Below, piece after piece: positions 55,280-63,193 of a stretch of 64,000 bases of DNA. The DNA comes from Paenibacillus rhizophilus (GTDB taxonomy: Bacteria > Bacillota > Bacilli > Paenibacillales > Paenibacillaceae). The number at the start of each line of letters is the position of its first letter. The first letter of the stretch is position 1. The stretch covers positions 124,001 through 188,000 of the forward strand of contig NZ_RQPI01000009.1 in NCBI RefSeq assembly GCF_003854965.1, given 5' to 3'. A program made the translations under genes and the position numbers. The notes below the pieces were generated by a model that saw only the letters and a program-made list of their open reading frames with translations, did not search any database and had not been told where the DNA came from.

Positions 55280-55993
55280 ATGAACCAATTAAAAGTTATT
55301 GAAAAGAACGACATCAGGGTTTTAACAAGTGAACAACTTGCGGAATCTTTTGGAGCGACGGTAGCAAAAATCAATTACAACTTCAGTTACAACAAAATCC
55401 GGTACGAAGAAGGAAAACACTACTTTGTATTAAAGGGTGATGAGCTTAAGGATTTTAAGACGGACATTGAAATTCCAACTTCGTTAAAGAGAGTTCATAC
55501 ACTATACCTCTGGACTGCAAAAGGGGCATTCCTACACGCAAAATCACTGAACACAGATAAAGCCTGGGACGCATATAGCCAACTGGTTGACGACTACTTC
55601 AACAAAACTGAGCAACTACAGCGGGCAAACATTCCTTCTCCTGTTCCTCAAACGCTTGAAGATATAATGATCGCGCAGCTTATGAGCATGAAGGAACTCA
55701 AGGCAGAAAACGAAAAACTCCGCCGGGAAATGTCTCATCTTTCTTTGGTAGTAGATGGCGAAGTCGTTCTTTCAAAACATCAACGTTCAGAAATCCAACA
55801 AGCAGTAAGACGGCGCCAAGGAGAGCTGAACAAAGAAGGATACGAAAATCCTCACTTCAAGAGCATATACACTGCGGTCAACGACCATTTCAACGTTCCA
55901 AGTTACAACGAGATCAAGCGCACTGATTTTGAACAAGCACTTAAGATCATTGCTGGATGGTATCCAAAAAAGAAAGAAGATGCCGCTGGATGA
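55280..55993 (+). CDS. phage antirepressor (ORF6N + ORF6C domains)
   Basis: 237 aa. The N-terminal ORF6N domain has VLTSEQLAESFGATVAKINYN (core LTSEQLAESFGA), EGKHYFVLKGDEL and LYLWTAKGAFLHAKSL. A coiled-coil (about 135-155) links to an ORF6C domain (about 165-237; FKSIYTAVNDHFNVPSYNEI). Such proteins counter phage repressors. It is 13 bp behind the Cro-like gene. Confidence 0.88.
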   Translation: MNQLKVIEKNDIRVLTSEQLAESFGATVAKINYNFSYNKIRYEEGKHYFVLKGDELKDFKTDIEIPTSLKRVHTLYLWTAKGAFLHAKSLNTDKAWDAYSQLVDDYFNKTEQLQRANIPSPVPQTLEDIMIAQLMSMKELKAENEKLRREMSHLSLVVDGEVVLSKHQRSEIQQAVRRRQGELNKEGYENPHFKSIYTAVNDHFNVPSYNEIKRTDFEQALKIIAGWYPKKKEDAAG

Positions 55994-56187
55994 TCTACCT
56001 AAAAACAGAAGTTGATGGTGTAGAACGAGAAATTGAAATATACTACGACGAAATTTTCACCCGCTGCTTTAAATGTGGAAAAGAGCTTCCGGTTGATCGA
56101 GAAATGATAATCGGCATGTTAAAAGACGGCTGTTCTTTTGCTGACACAAGTTTCAGTTGCCTTGTTCATTTAGTTCCAAATGATTAA
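55990..56187 (+). CDS. small protein with a CxxC zinc motif
   Basis: 65 aa. FTRCFKCGKELPVD gives one CxxC pair and a later Cys lies at SFSCLVH. ATGA overlap with the antirepressor. Function unknown. Confidence 0.7.
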   Translation: MIYLKTEVDGVEREIEIYYDEIFTRCFKCGKELPVDREMIIGMLKDGCSFADTSFSCLVHLVPND

Positions 56188-56287
56188 CTAGCACCACAAT
56201 CCATAGTATGTACGAAATAAATCAATTCAATATATTGTACAACGTGACTAATACAATAAAAAGGAAATAATTACAAGGAGGTACGAC

Positions 56288-56431
56288 ATGGGGATCAAGT
56301 CAACAGATGTGCAAGGAAAGAACCCAGGACTATCACCGCAAGCGTGGCAGAACTTTCACCGCAAAATGGCCGAAATGAACGTGAAGTATCAGAAACAAAT
56401 TCAAGACAACCTTTTGAAGAAGAGTAGTTAA
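56288..56431 (+). CDS. 47-aa phage early protein
   Basis: 47 aa, starts MGIKSTDVQGKNPGLSPQAW, basic helical tail. AAGGAGGT six nt upstream. No family recognised. Part of a run of small early genes. Confidence 0.65.
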   Translation: MGIKSTDVQGKNPGLSPQAWQNFHRKMAEMNVKYQKQIQDNLLKKSS

Positions 56432-56450
56432 TCGAAGGGAGAGAAGAAGA

Positions 56451-56684
56451 GTGGCTAAATCACGCGAGGAAATGAAACGTCTGTTAACAACGGTGATACC
56501 CATTAAAACGCCGGACAATCCGTTCACACCGCGCTTTGTACCGACATGCGGATGCGGTGCTGTGGCTGAGTACGAGGTGTACGAGCACAGGGAAGCACAC
56601 TGCCGCAAGTGCATGCTGGATGCGGTAGATAGCAACGTGTTCACCGTTGTTCGCCGGATCGGAGGATATGACGATGCCAGCTAA
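56451..56684 (+). CDS. small protein with cysteine pairs
   Basis: 77 aa with GTG start after GGGAGAGAAG. TCGCGAVAEYEVYEHREAHC cut to CGCG and HCRKC: a likely four-cysteine zinc knuckle. Function unknown. It overlaps the next gene by 11 bp. Confidence 0.7.
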   Translation: MAKSREEMKRLLTTVIPIKTPDNPFTPRFVPTCGCGAVAEYEVYEHREAHCRKCMLDAVDSNVFTVVRRIGGYDDAS

Positions 56685-56850
56685 CATGACTAAAGAGCAA
56701 TACATCGAGTATTTACGCAATCAAGCCGAGTGGATCAATCAATTAGCAGACGAGCTTCAGAGTGGAGAGCCGAAGTCAGCGTGGGCCGTGGACTTCAATA
56801 TGAAACGGCCTGACGTAATCGAGGAAAGAGAGCTGAAAGAATCTGCTTAA
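56674..56850 (+). CDS. 58-aa phage early protein
   Basis: 58 aa, acidic and helical (MTKEQYIEYLRNQAEWINQL). GGAGG lies 8 nt before ATG 56674; the ATG at 56668 is too close. Function unknown. Confidence 0.65.
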   Translation: MPANMTKEQYIEYLRNQAEWINQLADELQSGEPKSAWAVDFNMKRPDVIEERELKESA

Positions 56851-56897
56851 GACGGTACAGGACATAATCGAACATTACGGGAAGGAGGGAAAGGAGG

Positions 56898-57050
56898 ATG
56901 ATACCTCAGGACCGGACATTTTACCTGGAAATGGCGAAGTTGAAACCGAAGGACAAACGATGGGTGAGGATGTGCTTTAAAAACTATGCAAGAGTCTGGA
57001 AAAAGGAACAGGCAGCCATGCAGGGCCGCCAGTTGAAAGTCGCATTTTAA
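56898..57050 (+). CDS. 50-aa basic phage protein
   Basis: 50 aa, rich in Lys/Arg (KLKPKDKRWVRMCFKNYARV). Two AGGAGG-like boxes lie upstream (56884 and 56892). Possibly nucleic-acid binding by charge alone. Function unknown. Confidence 0.6.
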   Translation: MIPQDRTFYLEMAKLKPKDKRWVRMCFKNYARVWKKEQAAMQGRQLKVAF

Positions 57051-57093
57051 ATTAACCAACGACAGTATACCACACATTTAGGAGGGAGTACAC

Positions 57094-57240
57094 ATGAGTT
57101 GGGACGACATTTACGCACAATTCCAACAATTACAGGATGAAAACGCGGAACTTCGCCGCGAGAATACGGAACTTCAGCGTGAGCTCGCCATGGCAAACGA
57201 CTTGTACGAGCATCTGCAGAATGAACAGGCGTACCGATGA
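57094..57240 (+). CDS. 48-aa coiled-coil protein
   Basis: 48 aa. Heptads LQDENAELRRENTELQREL make a leucine-zipper-like helix. GGAGGGAG upstream. It overlaps the next start by ATGA. Function unknown. Confidence 0.65.
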   Translation: MSWDDIYAQFQQLQDENAELRRENTELQRELAMANDLYEHLQNEQAYR

Positions 57241-57473
57241 AGACCCGGGACGAGCGTATCCGGTATGTCATACAGCACCGTGACGGGTCGTTTCTGAACG
57301 TCCGCGGTGAGCGAAAGAGCGACTTTATGAGCGTTGATCGATGGGCGAATGCAGAGGACATAGATTTGTTTCTACACGGTCACTACGCGCCGGACAAGCC
57401 GGAAGAGTATCACGCGCAGCCGGTACGGATCACATATGAACTGGAGGTAAGCGAAAATGTGCAACAAAAGTGA
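57237..57473 (+). CDS. 78-aa phage early protein
   Basis: 78 aa. Starts MKTRDERIRYVIQHRDGSFL and ends TYELEVSENVQQK. Coupled to the gene before (ATGA) and overlaps the ERF gene after it by 17 bp. I do not recognise the family. Confidence 0.7.
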   Translation: MKTRDERIRYVIQHRDGSFLNVRGERKSDFMSVDRWANAEDIDLFLHGHYAPDKPEEYHAQPVRITYELEVSENVQQK

Positions 57474-58131
57474 TAGCATCGTCAACCTTGCTAAAGCGCT
57501 GGTGGCGTTCAATCTGGAAGTGAAAATCATCGAAAAGGACGCGAAAAATCCTCACTTTAAGAACGATTACGCAACACTTGACAATATTGTGGACGAGGTT
57601 CGTCCATTGCTTGCCAAACATGGCCTGGTAATCATGCAATTCCCGGGCGGTGACGGTGAGAAATATACCCTTCGCACTATGCTGGTGCATGAATCCGGTG
57701 AATGGATTGAATCCGAGCCATTGACCATGCGACCGGTGAAGAACGATCCGCAGGGTATTGGGAGCTGCACCACGTATGCGCGGCGCTATTCCTTAACTGC
57801 CATGCTATCGCTTAACACAGGTGAGGATGATGACGGAGAAGGCGCGTCACGCGGTAATGGTCCTGTACCGGCTCCAGCAGCGCCGTATGTCGCACCTAAA
57901 CCATCGACCAATACAAATACACCATCTTCAACATCAACGCCAGCAGCAGGCCTTATAAGCACCGCACAGGTTAGCTACTGCCACAAGCTGAAGCATGACA
58001 AAGGCATAGACGAAGACGACTTCCGGCGCATGGTCATGGAAATCGGAGGACGGGAGAGCATCAAGGAACTGACCAAGAAGGAAGCGAGCGAGTTTATCAA
58101 TCTGCTCAATAACTATCAGAAGGGGGCTTGA
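57457..58131 (+). CDS. erf: ERF family single-strand annealing recombinase
   Basis: 224 aa. ERF core (about residues 5-130): LAKALVAFNLEVKIIEKDAK (short form), HFKNDYATLDNIVDEVRPLL, LVIMQFPGG and SCTTYARRYSLTAMLSL. A Pro/Thr linker (about 135-165) precedes a helical C-terminal domain. ERF anneals complementary single strands in phage recombination. No partner exonuclease was recognised nearby. Confidence 0.92.
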   Translation: MCNKSDSIVNLAKALVAFNLEVKIIEKDAKNPHFKNDYATLDNIVDEVRPLLAKHGLVIMQFPGGDGEKYTLRTMLVHESGEWIESEPLTMRPVKNDPQGIGSCTTYARRYSLTAMLSLNTGEDDDGEGASRGNGPVPAPAAPYVAPKPSTNTNTPSSTSTPAAGLISTAQVSYCHKLKHDKGIDEDDFRRMVMEIGGRESIKELTKKEASEFINLLNNYQKGA

Positions 58132-58133
58132 TA

Positions 58134-58475
58134 ATGCGCAAGAAACCAATGAAGGAGGTTGCGCCCTGGAGACAGGGCATTCTTTCCCACCACAAGCGCG
58201 TGAAACTCACTCAAAAGCAAATGGGAGATATCAGCCCAAAGGTGAGAAAAGAGGTGCGCGAACGCTCCGGCGGAATATGTGAACTCCGCATACGCTGCCA
58301 CGGCGCACCAGCGGTCCAACAGGCTCACTTAACCGGACGCAAGCAGTTAACACACAAGACAACAGCAGACGACCTCAGAGACGCTTGTATAGCGTGTCAT
58401 CGGTATATCGACGAAACGCCGGAAGGTATCCGGTATAAGCGGAAGATACGAGGTGATCACAATGAATCTGCTTAA
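58134..58475 (+). CDS. HNH-like nuclease domain protein
   Basis: 113 aa, very basic N-terminus. RSGGICELRIRCHGAPAVQQ, then AHLTGRKQL and DACIACHRYID give Cys/His pairs in the order of an HNH fold (GGICE...C...AH...CxxCH). It could nick or cut DNA near the recombinase. The second metal-binding His is only tentatively placed. Confidence 0.7.
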   Translation: MRKKPMKEVAPWRQGILSHHKRVKLTQKQMGDISPKVRKEVRERSGGICELRIRCHGAPAVQQAHLTGRKQLTHKTTADDLRDACIACHRYIDETPEGIRYKRKIRGDHNESA

Positions 58476-58692
58476 CCGGATATTCAACAGTTTCAACACG
58501 CACTCAAAGACTTCTATACGCCCTCAGGACGAACGTTTCATCCGTTCGGTGGAATCTATCGAACAAACGCTGAAACGATCTCTACGAGGCGATGAGTACC
58601 GTGTGCTGTTCTCCTTCGACAGTGAGCAAGCGGAGCTTATCAAAAATCTAGTGAAAGAGGCGAGAGACATTGAATCTGACAAAGCTGTTTGA
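58462..58692 (+). CDS. 76-aa phage early protein
   Basis: 76 aa, amphipathic N-terminus (NLLNRIFNSFN) then charged helices. GAGGTGAT upstream sets ATG 58462. It overlaps both neighbours. No family recognised. Confidence 0.65.
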   Translation: MNLLNRIFNSFNTHSKTSIRPQDERFIRSVESIEQTLKRSLRGDEYRVLFSFDSEQAELIKNLVKEARDIESDKAV

Positions 58693-59254
58693 AATGCAAA
58701 ATGAACTGGACGACTACATTGTCAAAACAAAAGGGCTGGAAGGACAGGGATTGCTACCGCAAAAGATTCTCGCTCTTCAGGTCGAGTTGGGCGAATGCGC
58801 CAATGAGTGGCGTGGGTTCAAATACTGGAGTGAAGACAAAGAACAAAATACGGACGTTAAACGAGCTAAAGGGTATAACTGGACAAAACCGGAATATTTG
58901 CACAGACCAGTTGATTCGTTTGAAAACCCACTCCTTGAAGAATACGTAGATTGCCTGCACTTCATCTTGTCGATTGGACTTGAACTTGAACCAAACATTA
59001 CAGAAGAATGGGAGCTACCTAACAGTTTCCGAGCAGAATACAGTGAGAATCAAACAGAAGCGTTCAACCTTCTTTTCGGAGCATATAACGGAATTGAGAA
59101 CAGAGAAGAAATCGCAAAGTACGAATGCTACATCTGGTCGCTAGAAATATTCTTTGAACTTGGTGAAATGCTAGGCTTCACCTGGGACCAAATCGAATCG
59201 GCCTACCGCACCAAATGGGAAATCAACAAGCAGCGTCAAGTAAGCGGGTACTGA
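58670..59254 (+). CDS. dimeric (all-alpha) dUTP diphosphatase
   Basis: 194 aa. It hydrolyses dUTP to dUMP, keeping uracil out of phage DNA. The MazG-like dUTPase_2 fold shows ALQVELGECANEWRGFKYWS (ExxE metal site) and LLEEYVDCLHFILSIGLEL (ExxD site). TTG start; overlaps the previous gene by 23 bp. The gene is more AT-rich than its neighbours. Confidence 0.9.
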   Translation: MNLTKLFEMQNELDDYIVKTKGLEGQGLLPQKILALQVELGECANEWRGFKYWSEDKEQNTDVKRAKGYNWTKPEYLHRPVDSFENPLLEEYVDCLHFILSIGLELEPNITEEWELPNSFRAEYSENQTEAFNLLFGAYNGIENREEIAKYECYIWSLEIFFELGEMLGFTWDQIESAYRTKWEINKQRQVSGY

Positions 59255-59257
59255 ACC

Positions 59258-59476
59258 ATGAACCGTAAAGATGTAATCAAAGATATCGACAAGATACTCC
59301 GCACCGAATGTGACCACTGCAAAATGAAGGAACTACCGGGATACCGTTCATCATCCAGCAATCGCCTGAGCCACCACTGTATCAATGAGTGCGAGGTAGG
59401 CCAGAAGCTGCAAGGGATGAGCGTCAAGCTCAACGATACGTTACCGCGCAATATGAGGAAGGGGAAGAGTGCATGA
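59258..59476 (+). CDS. zinc-finger protein (C2HCIx2C-type)
   Basis: 72 aa. RKDVIKDIDKILRTECDHCK, then HHCINECEVGQKLQ match the family pattern of a CxxC pair followed by H-x-C-x3-C and IG-x2-L. Overlaps the next gene by ATGA. Function unknown. Confidence 0.8.
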   Translation: MNRKDVIKDIDKILRTECDHCKMKELPGYRSSSSNRLSHHCINECEVGQKLQGMSVKLNDTLPRNMRKGKSA

Positions 59477-59697
59477 GTGACATGGTAAATAATCCACCGC
59501 ATTATACAGCCGGTAAAGTGGAGTGTATTGACGCAATAGACGCAGCAACAACCGGACTAACCGGAAGCGAGGCGTATTGCACCGGCGCAGCATTGAAATA
59601 TCTGTGGCGATGGAAGCGCAAGAATGGGCTGGAGGACTTGAAAAAGGCTCAGTGGTACATCAATCGGCTGATTCAAGAACAGGAGGACACGAAATGA
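59473..59697 (+). CDS. DUF3310 phage protein
   Basis: 74 aa. NPPHYTAGKVECIDAIDA and ALKYLWRWKRKNGLEDLKKA are the DUF3310 signature. The family is common near phage nucleotide-metabolism genes; its role is not known. ATG 59473 overlaps the previous stop. Confidence 0.9.
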   Translation: MSDMVNNPPHYTAGKVECIDAIDAATTGLTGSEAYCTGAALKYLWRWKRKNGLEDLKKAQWYINRLIQEQEDTK

Positions 59698-59888
59698 CGC
59701 TCCAAGAACGCATCAAAGCATTAATCGACGTATGGGAAAACGCCGCAATCGTCTACGCGCAAACCTTGGAGGAGGACAAGAGGTACGGCGATTACGGCGG
59801 CATCCAGCACTGTGAGCATATGATCCAGTTTAGCCGGAAGAAGGTGGAGGAGCTGGAATCGGAGCTTAGGCAGATTAGGAGTGCTTAA
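59694..59888 (+). CDS. 64-aa phage early protein
   Basis: 64 aa, helical (MTLQERIKALIDVWENAAIV...VEELESELRQI). Coupled by ATGA to DUF3310. Its end overlaps the end of the minus-strand repressor by 4 bp. Function unknown. Confidence 0.7.
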   Translation: MTLQERIKALIDVWENAAIVYAQTLEEDKRYGDYGGIQHCEHMIQFSRKKVEELESELRQIRSA

Positions 59889-60106
59889 TACTCCTTCTTA
59901 GGAGGAACGAACTCCAGTAACTCACCAATTCCAATGCCGAAATAGTCGCAGAGCGCTTCAATGGTGGAATAGTCGATACGGATATTTGTCCCATCATAAA
60001 GACGGCCTAACGCTGGAGCGCTCACGCCTGTTTCCTTTGACAATTTATTGATACTACGAATCTTTTTTTCAGCCATTAGCATTGGCAGATTACTTTTTAT
60101 CATCAC
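59885..60106 (-). CDS. second prophage HTH-XRE repressor-like protein
   Basis: 73 aa. The HTH is SINKLSKETGVSAPALGRLY, followed by IDYSTIEALCDYFGIGIGELLEF. It is the only minus-strand gene in the early block and faces away from an operator array. ATG 60103 is an alternative start with better spacing to AGGTGAT. It probably controls the replication genes to its right. Confidence 0.88.
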   Translation of the reverse strand: MMIKSNLPMLMAEKKIRSINKLSKETGVSAPALGRLYDGTNIRIDYSTIEALCDYFGIGIGELLEFVPPKKEY

Positions 60107-60166
60107 TTATCACCTAAAACTATAATACTCATAACAACTTATAAGTAAACGGTATAAGCATAAATA

Positions 60167-60206
60167 TAACGATAACGTTGTAAATTTAACGGTAACGTGA
60201 TACAAT
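60167..60206 (+). promoter_or_regulatory. promoter with two tandem operators ahead of the replication module
   Basis: TAACGATAACGT (60167-60178) and TAACGGTAACGT (60187-60198) are 12-bp repeats with one difference, 20 bp apart (two helical turns). The promoter TTGTAA (60178-60183), 17 bp, TACAAT (60201-60206) overlaps the second copy. Leftward TTTACT/TATTAT elements for the HTH gene lie at about 60,127-60,154. Confidence 0.7.
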
Positions 60207-60238
60207 GACGTCAATGGGAAATGAAGGGGTGAGTAAAC

Positions 60239-60382
60239 ATGAAAAAGACGAAAAACATTCCATACCGTCTTGATCCTAACGAGCACAAGCAGCTCAAACT
60301 CTTCTGCGTTGAACATGGAATCCCGATGCAGCAATTCCTTGAGAAAGCTGTGCAAGAGTACCTGAAAAAGTGGGCGGTGTAG
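60239..60382 (+). CDS. 47-aa ribbon-helix-helix-like protein
   Basis: 47 aa. KNIPYRLDPNEHKQLKLFCV then GIPMQQFLEKAVQEYLKKW has the strand-helix-helix pattern of Arc/CopG/RHH regulators. AAGGGGTG lies upstream. It is the first gene after the operator array and may autoregulate it. Confidence 0.75.
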   Translation: MKKTKNIPYRLDPNEHKQLKLFCVEHGIPMQQFLEKAVQEYLKKWAV

Positions 60383-60385
60383 CCA

Positions 60386-61357
60386 ATGGCCGGATCGTTT
60401 CAAACCAGCCGGGAAATGTTCGGCAACCCAATATGGAAAAACATCGTTGAGTTTCGCCTTTTCTTTCTCATATATGGTAATGCCGTATTTTCGGACGAAG
60501 GAGTAAGGCTGGCTGACGACCTGGTTTTAAAACGCGGGGAGTGGTGCAGATCAACAAGAAAGCTACAGGAGGATTTGGAGTACATCGAAAACAGGCAAGT
60601 AAAAAGATACTCAACATCCGTGATAAACCGTTGCATTAAGAAGTTAGAAAGGTCGCAGAGGATATGCACGAGAATACATGAACTTGGAACAATATTCACT
60701 GTTCTCAACTACGATGAATACCAATTCTCAAGAGATAAAACCTTGCAAGTGGGTAGCAGTAACCTTGCAAGTTACATGCAAGAAGATTGCACGAGAATCG
60801 GTGAACATGGAACAGGTGAAAATCAAGAAAAAGTATTGATACAAATCGGTTTATCAAGTCCTAATGATGATAACTTGGAACACAACTTGGAACAGTGTTG
60901 GAACAGTGTTGGAACAGTAGAAGAACACTCGGGGAACAATAATAAGAATGTTAATAAGGATAAGAAGGTAAAGAAGGATAAAAAGAAAGATATTATACCT
61001 AAAATTCAATTTGCTGAATTCGTTTCAATGACTCAGGAAGAACATGACAAGCTAACTGAATCACACGGAGAAGACAAGGTAAAACGGATCATTGAAACTT
61101 TGGACAATTACAAAGGATCAAACGGCAAGAAGTACGCTAGTGATTACAGAGCCATTTTAAACTGGGTAGTTAATCGCGTTGAAGAAGATGAAAAGAAGCA
61201 ACTCACTTTAATCAAGGGAGGTGGGAACGGTGGAGAGTTTAAGGGACGCGCTCAAGACGTTCGATCTGGAGGCGATCAGAAAACGGGTCAGTATGATTTC
61301 CTCAATGTCAGCAGCACCAGAACAGGCACAACCCCTTACGACCCGACCATCTTCTGA
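60386..61357 (+). CDS. phage replication initiation protein
   Basis: 323 aa. The N-terminal half has a winged-helix-like pattern (NPIWKNIVEFRLFFLIYGNA, LKRGEWCRSTRKLQEDLEYI), seen in phage replication proteins. A Lys/Asn-rich linker (about 185-205, KKVKKDKKKD) precedes a DnaD/Rep-like C-terminal part (GSNGKKYASDYRAILNWVVN). A DnaC-type loader follows, the usual initiator/loader pair. Its last 128 bp overlap the loader gene in another frame. Confidence 0.8.
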   Translation: MAGSFQTSREMFGNPIWKNIVEFRLFFLIYGNAVFSDEGVRLADDLVLKRGEWCRSTRKLQEDLEYIENRQVKRYSTSVINRCIKKLERSQRICTRIHELGTIFTVLNYDEYQFSRDKTLQVGSSNLASYMQEDCTRIGEHGTGENQEKVLIQIGLSSPNDDNLEHNLEQCWNSVGTVEEHSGNNNKNVNKDKKVKKDKKKDIIPKIQFAEFVSMTQEEHDKLTESHGEDKVKRIIETLDNYKGSNGKKYASDYRAILNWVVNRVEEDEKKQLTLIKGGGNGGEFKGRAQDVRSGGDQKTGQYDFLNVSSTRTGTTPYDPTIF

Positions 61358-62042
61358 ACCAGTTTGTATTAAGTGCCGGGGACAGGAAGGCGAATTCTAC
61401 CGGGACGAAAAAGGATATGAGTATTGGAGAGATTGCGAATGTGTAAAGAGAAAGAAGGCCGAACGATTGATGCATTCCAGCAACATTACGGAAGAGTTTC
61501 AAAGCAAGAGCTTCGGAACCTTTGAAAAAGAGGATTTGCACCCGGACGTCAGCACGGCGCACGATCTGGCGTATGAATACACCAAGAACTTTTTAAACAT
61601 TCGTAAGAGCAGAATGAACAGCATTGCTCTACTCGGTCAGCCGGGATGCGGAAAAACACATCTGCTTATGGCTGTATCAAACAACCTTATCAAACGTGGA
61701 ATTGAAGTGATTTACTTCCCATGGGTAGAGGGGTGGACGGAGATATGCGAGGATTATAAGCTCATGCCGGAGCGTGTGCGGCGATTACAACGGGCCGAAG
61801 TGTTATTCATAGATGACGTGTACAAAGGCCGTGACGAGCCAACCAAGACGCAGAGAGAACAATTCTTCGCCATCGTGAACTATCGGTACATGGAAAACCT
61901 TCCAATGCTGATTAGCTCCGAACGCACGATTGCTGAAATGTGCCAGTTTGACGAAGCGGTAGGCAGCCGGATCAATGAAATGTGCCGGGATTACAAGGCA
62001 ATTATCAATAAAAATATGGAATTAAACCGCAGGCTTAAATAA
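61230..62042 (+). CDS. DnaC/DnaI-type helicase loader ATPase
   Basis: 270 aa. An N-terminal part with cysteines CIKCRGQEG...CEC, then an AAA+ domain: Walker A LLGQPGCGKTHLL, Walker B EVLFIDDVYKG and sensor-like ISSERTIAEMC. It should load the replicative helicase at the phage origin. AAGGGAGG at 61214-61222 favours GTG 61230. ATG 61290 is an alternative that shortens the overlap. Confidence 0.88.
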   Translation: MESLRDALKTFDLEAIRKRVSMISSMSAAPEQAQPLTTRPSSEPVCIKCRGQEGEFYRDEKGYEYWRDCECVKRKKAERLMHSSNITEEFQSKSFGTFEKEDLHPDVSTAHDLAYEYTKNFLNIRKSRMNSIALLGQPGCGKTHLLMAVSNNLIKRGIEVIYFPWVEGWTEICEDYKLMPERVRRLQRAEVLFIDDVYKGRDEPTKTQREQFFAIVNYRYMENLPMLISSERTIAEMCQFDEAVGSRINEMCRDYKAIINKNMELNRRLK

Positions 62043-62059
62043 GAGAGGATGGATGAACA

Positions 62060-62401
62060 GTGAGTGACAAAGTGAAATTGACGAAGGAGCAGGCGTCAAT
62101 AGTGCAATCACTTTTAGACGAAGGGAAATCAAGCGTTGAATACACATTAAAGCAACACGTTATTGACCGACAACAATGGTCCGGAGAAAACCTACTTCCG
62201 CTTAGAGAAATGACATTCGACACCTTAGTTCGCGCGTTTTACATCGGATATGAAGTAGAACTCAGCATTCAGGAACAGTTGCTTGAAAAGTACAATAAAT
62301 TTTCTGGAAATGGATACGATCAGTACAGAGACGCATATCGCCAAGGAATGCGTGATGCACTGGACATCGTCCCAATGAAAGTAAAGGGGATAAATGGCTG
62401 A
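62060..62401 (+). CDS. 113-aa phage protein
   Basis: 113 aa, mostly helical (KLTKEQASIVQSLLDEG, TLVRAFYIGYEVELSIQEQL). GTG start. Its last base is the first base of the next start (TGATG). I do not recognise the family. Confidence 0.7.
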   Translation: MSDKVKLTKEQASIVQSLLDEGKSSVEYTLKQHVIDRQQWSGENLLPLREMTFDTLVRAFYIGYEVELSIQEQLLEKYNKFSGNGYDQYRDAYRQGMRDALDIVPMKVKGING

Positions 62402-62532
62402 TGGAAACTATTGACGATTACGAACTGATAGATAAGGACTTCAAAGAATGGTGGAGACAGGGACTTATCGCCTTTGGTATGGACCCTAGCATAGCAGACA
62501 GTTGGGAAGAGAAGAAAGAAGAGGCAGCTTAA
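62401..62532 (+). CDS. 43-aa acidic phage protein
   Basis: 43 aa (METIDDYELIDKDFKEWWRQ...), coupled to the gene before by stop-start overlap. Function unknown. Confidence 0.6.
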   Translation: METIDDYELIDKDFKEWWRQGLIAFGMDPSIADSWEEKKEEAA

Positions 62533-62549
62533 CAAGGGAGGAAACAGGG

Positions 62550-62825
62550 ATGAAGTACAGAGTATGGAACGTAATCAATTTGCCTGCTGAACCAGCGCGC
62601 ATTCCAGTTGATACACCAAAGCAAGGAATTGTATTGATCCACAAAATGTCACATGAGCAATTGGAAAGACCAGAGATTGAGACGAATGCCTTCGGATTGG
62701 AATATTTCGACGAAGAGGACAAGAAATGGTGGGAATGGGAAGACGCTGACGGGTACGGTGTAACGGACTATGAAGCACTCAGCGACACTCTGGTTATGCG
62801 TGACGATGGAGAACAGATGGATTAA
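62550..62825 (+). CDS. 91-aa phage protein
   Basis: 91 aa, acidic. Begins MKYRVWNVINLPAEPARIPV and ends in WWEWEDADGYG and YEALSDTLVMRD. AAGGGAGG upstream sets ATG 62550. Function unknown. Confidence 0.7.
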   Translation: MKYRVWNVINLPAEPARIPVDTPKQGIVLIHKMSHEQLERPEIETNAFGLEYFDEEDKKWWEWEDADGYGVTDYEALSDTLVMRDDGEQMD

Positions 62826-62940
62826 CACGTCGCCACAGCTAATACAAGCACCACACAGACGTTTTAGACACAAATGTGAGTATTTATCAGGAAGTACATT
62901 AAAGCGCCTGTACGGGGCGTATAGAAGGCGAGAGGATATC

Positions 62941-63135
62941 ATGACACACAATTACGAAAAAATGTGGAGAGAGTTGCAGAAGAAATTACAAGACAGAGCA
63001 GATGATGATGATTTTTTAACTATGGCAGACGTTGCGGATGTAGTGGAAGAATTGGAAAACGAATGGATGATAGTTACGCGTCCAATAACAGAGAGAATCA
63101 TTGGCCGAAGGGCATCGAATCGACCGCAATACTAA
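62941..63135 (+). CDS. 64-aa acidic helical phage protein
   Basis: 64 aa (MTHNYEKMWRELQKKLQDRA...ELENEWMIV). GAGAGGA upstream. The 115 bp before it hold no clear gene. Function unknown. Confidence 0.6.
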   Translation: MTHNYEKMWRELQKKLQDRADDDDFLTMADVADVVEELENEWMIVTRPITERIIGRRASNRPQY

Positions 63136-63193
63136 GCGGAGCGAGGCCGAATAATGTTAGTTTCACATCCTCTAACAACAAAGGAGAGACGGT

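Noticed and set aside
54217..57500. arbitrium (AimR/AimP) peptide system in the prophage
   Set aside because: No TPR-rich AimR-size protein (about 380 aa) and no secreted peptide precursor beside it; the TPR-like lipoprotein is secreted and unrelated in layout.
62826..62940. extension of the 64-aa gene upstream to 62770
   Set aside because: The longer frame overlaps the previous gene and lacks a ribosome site; ATG 62941 has one.
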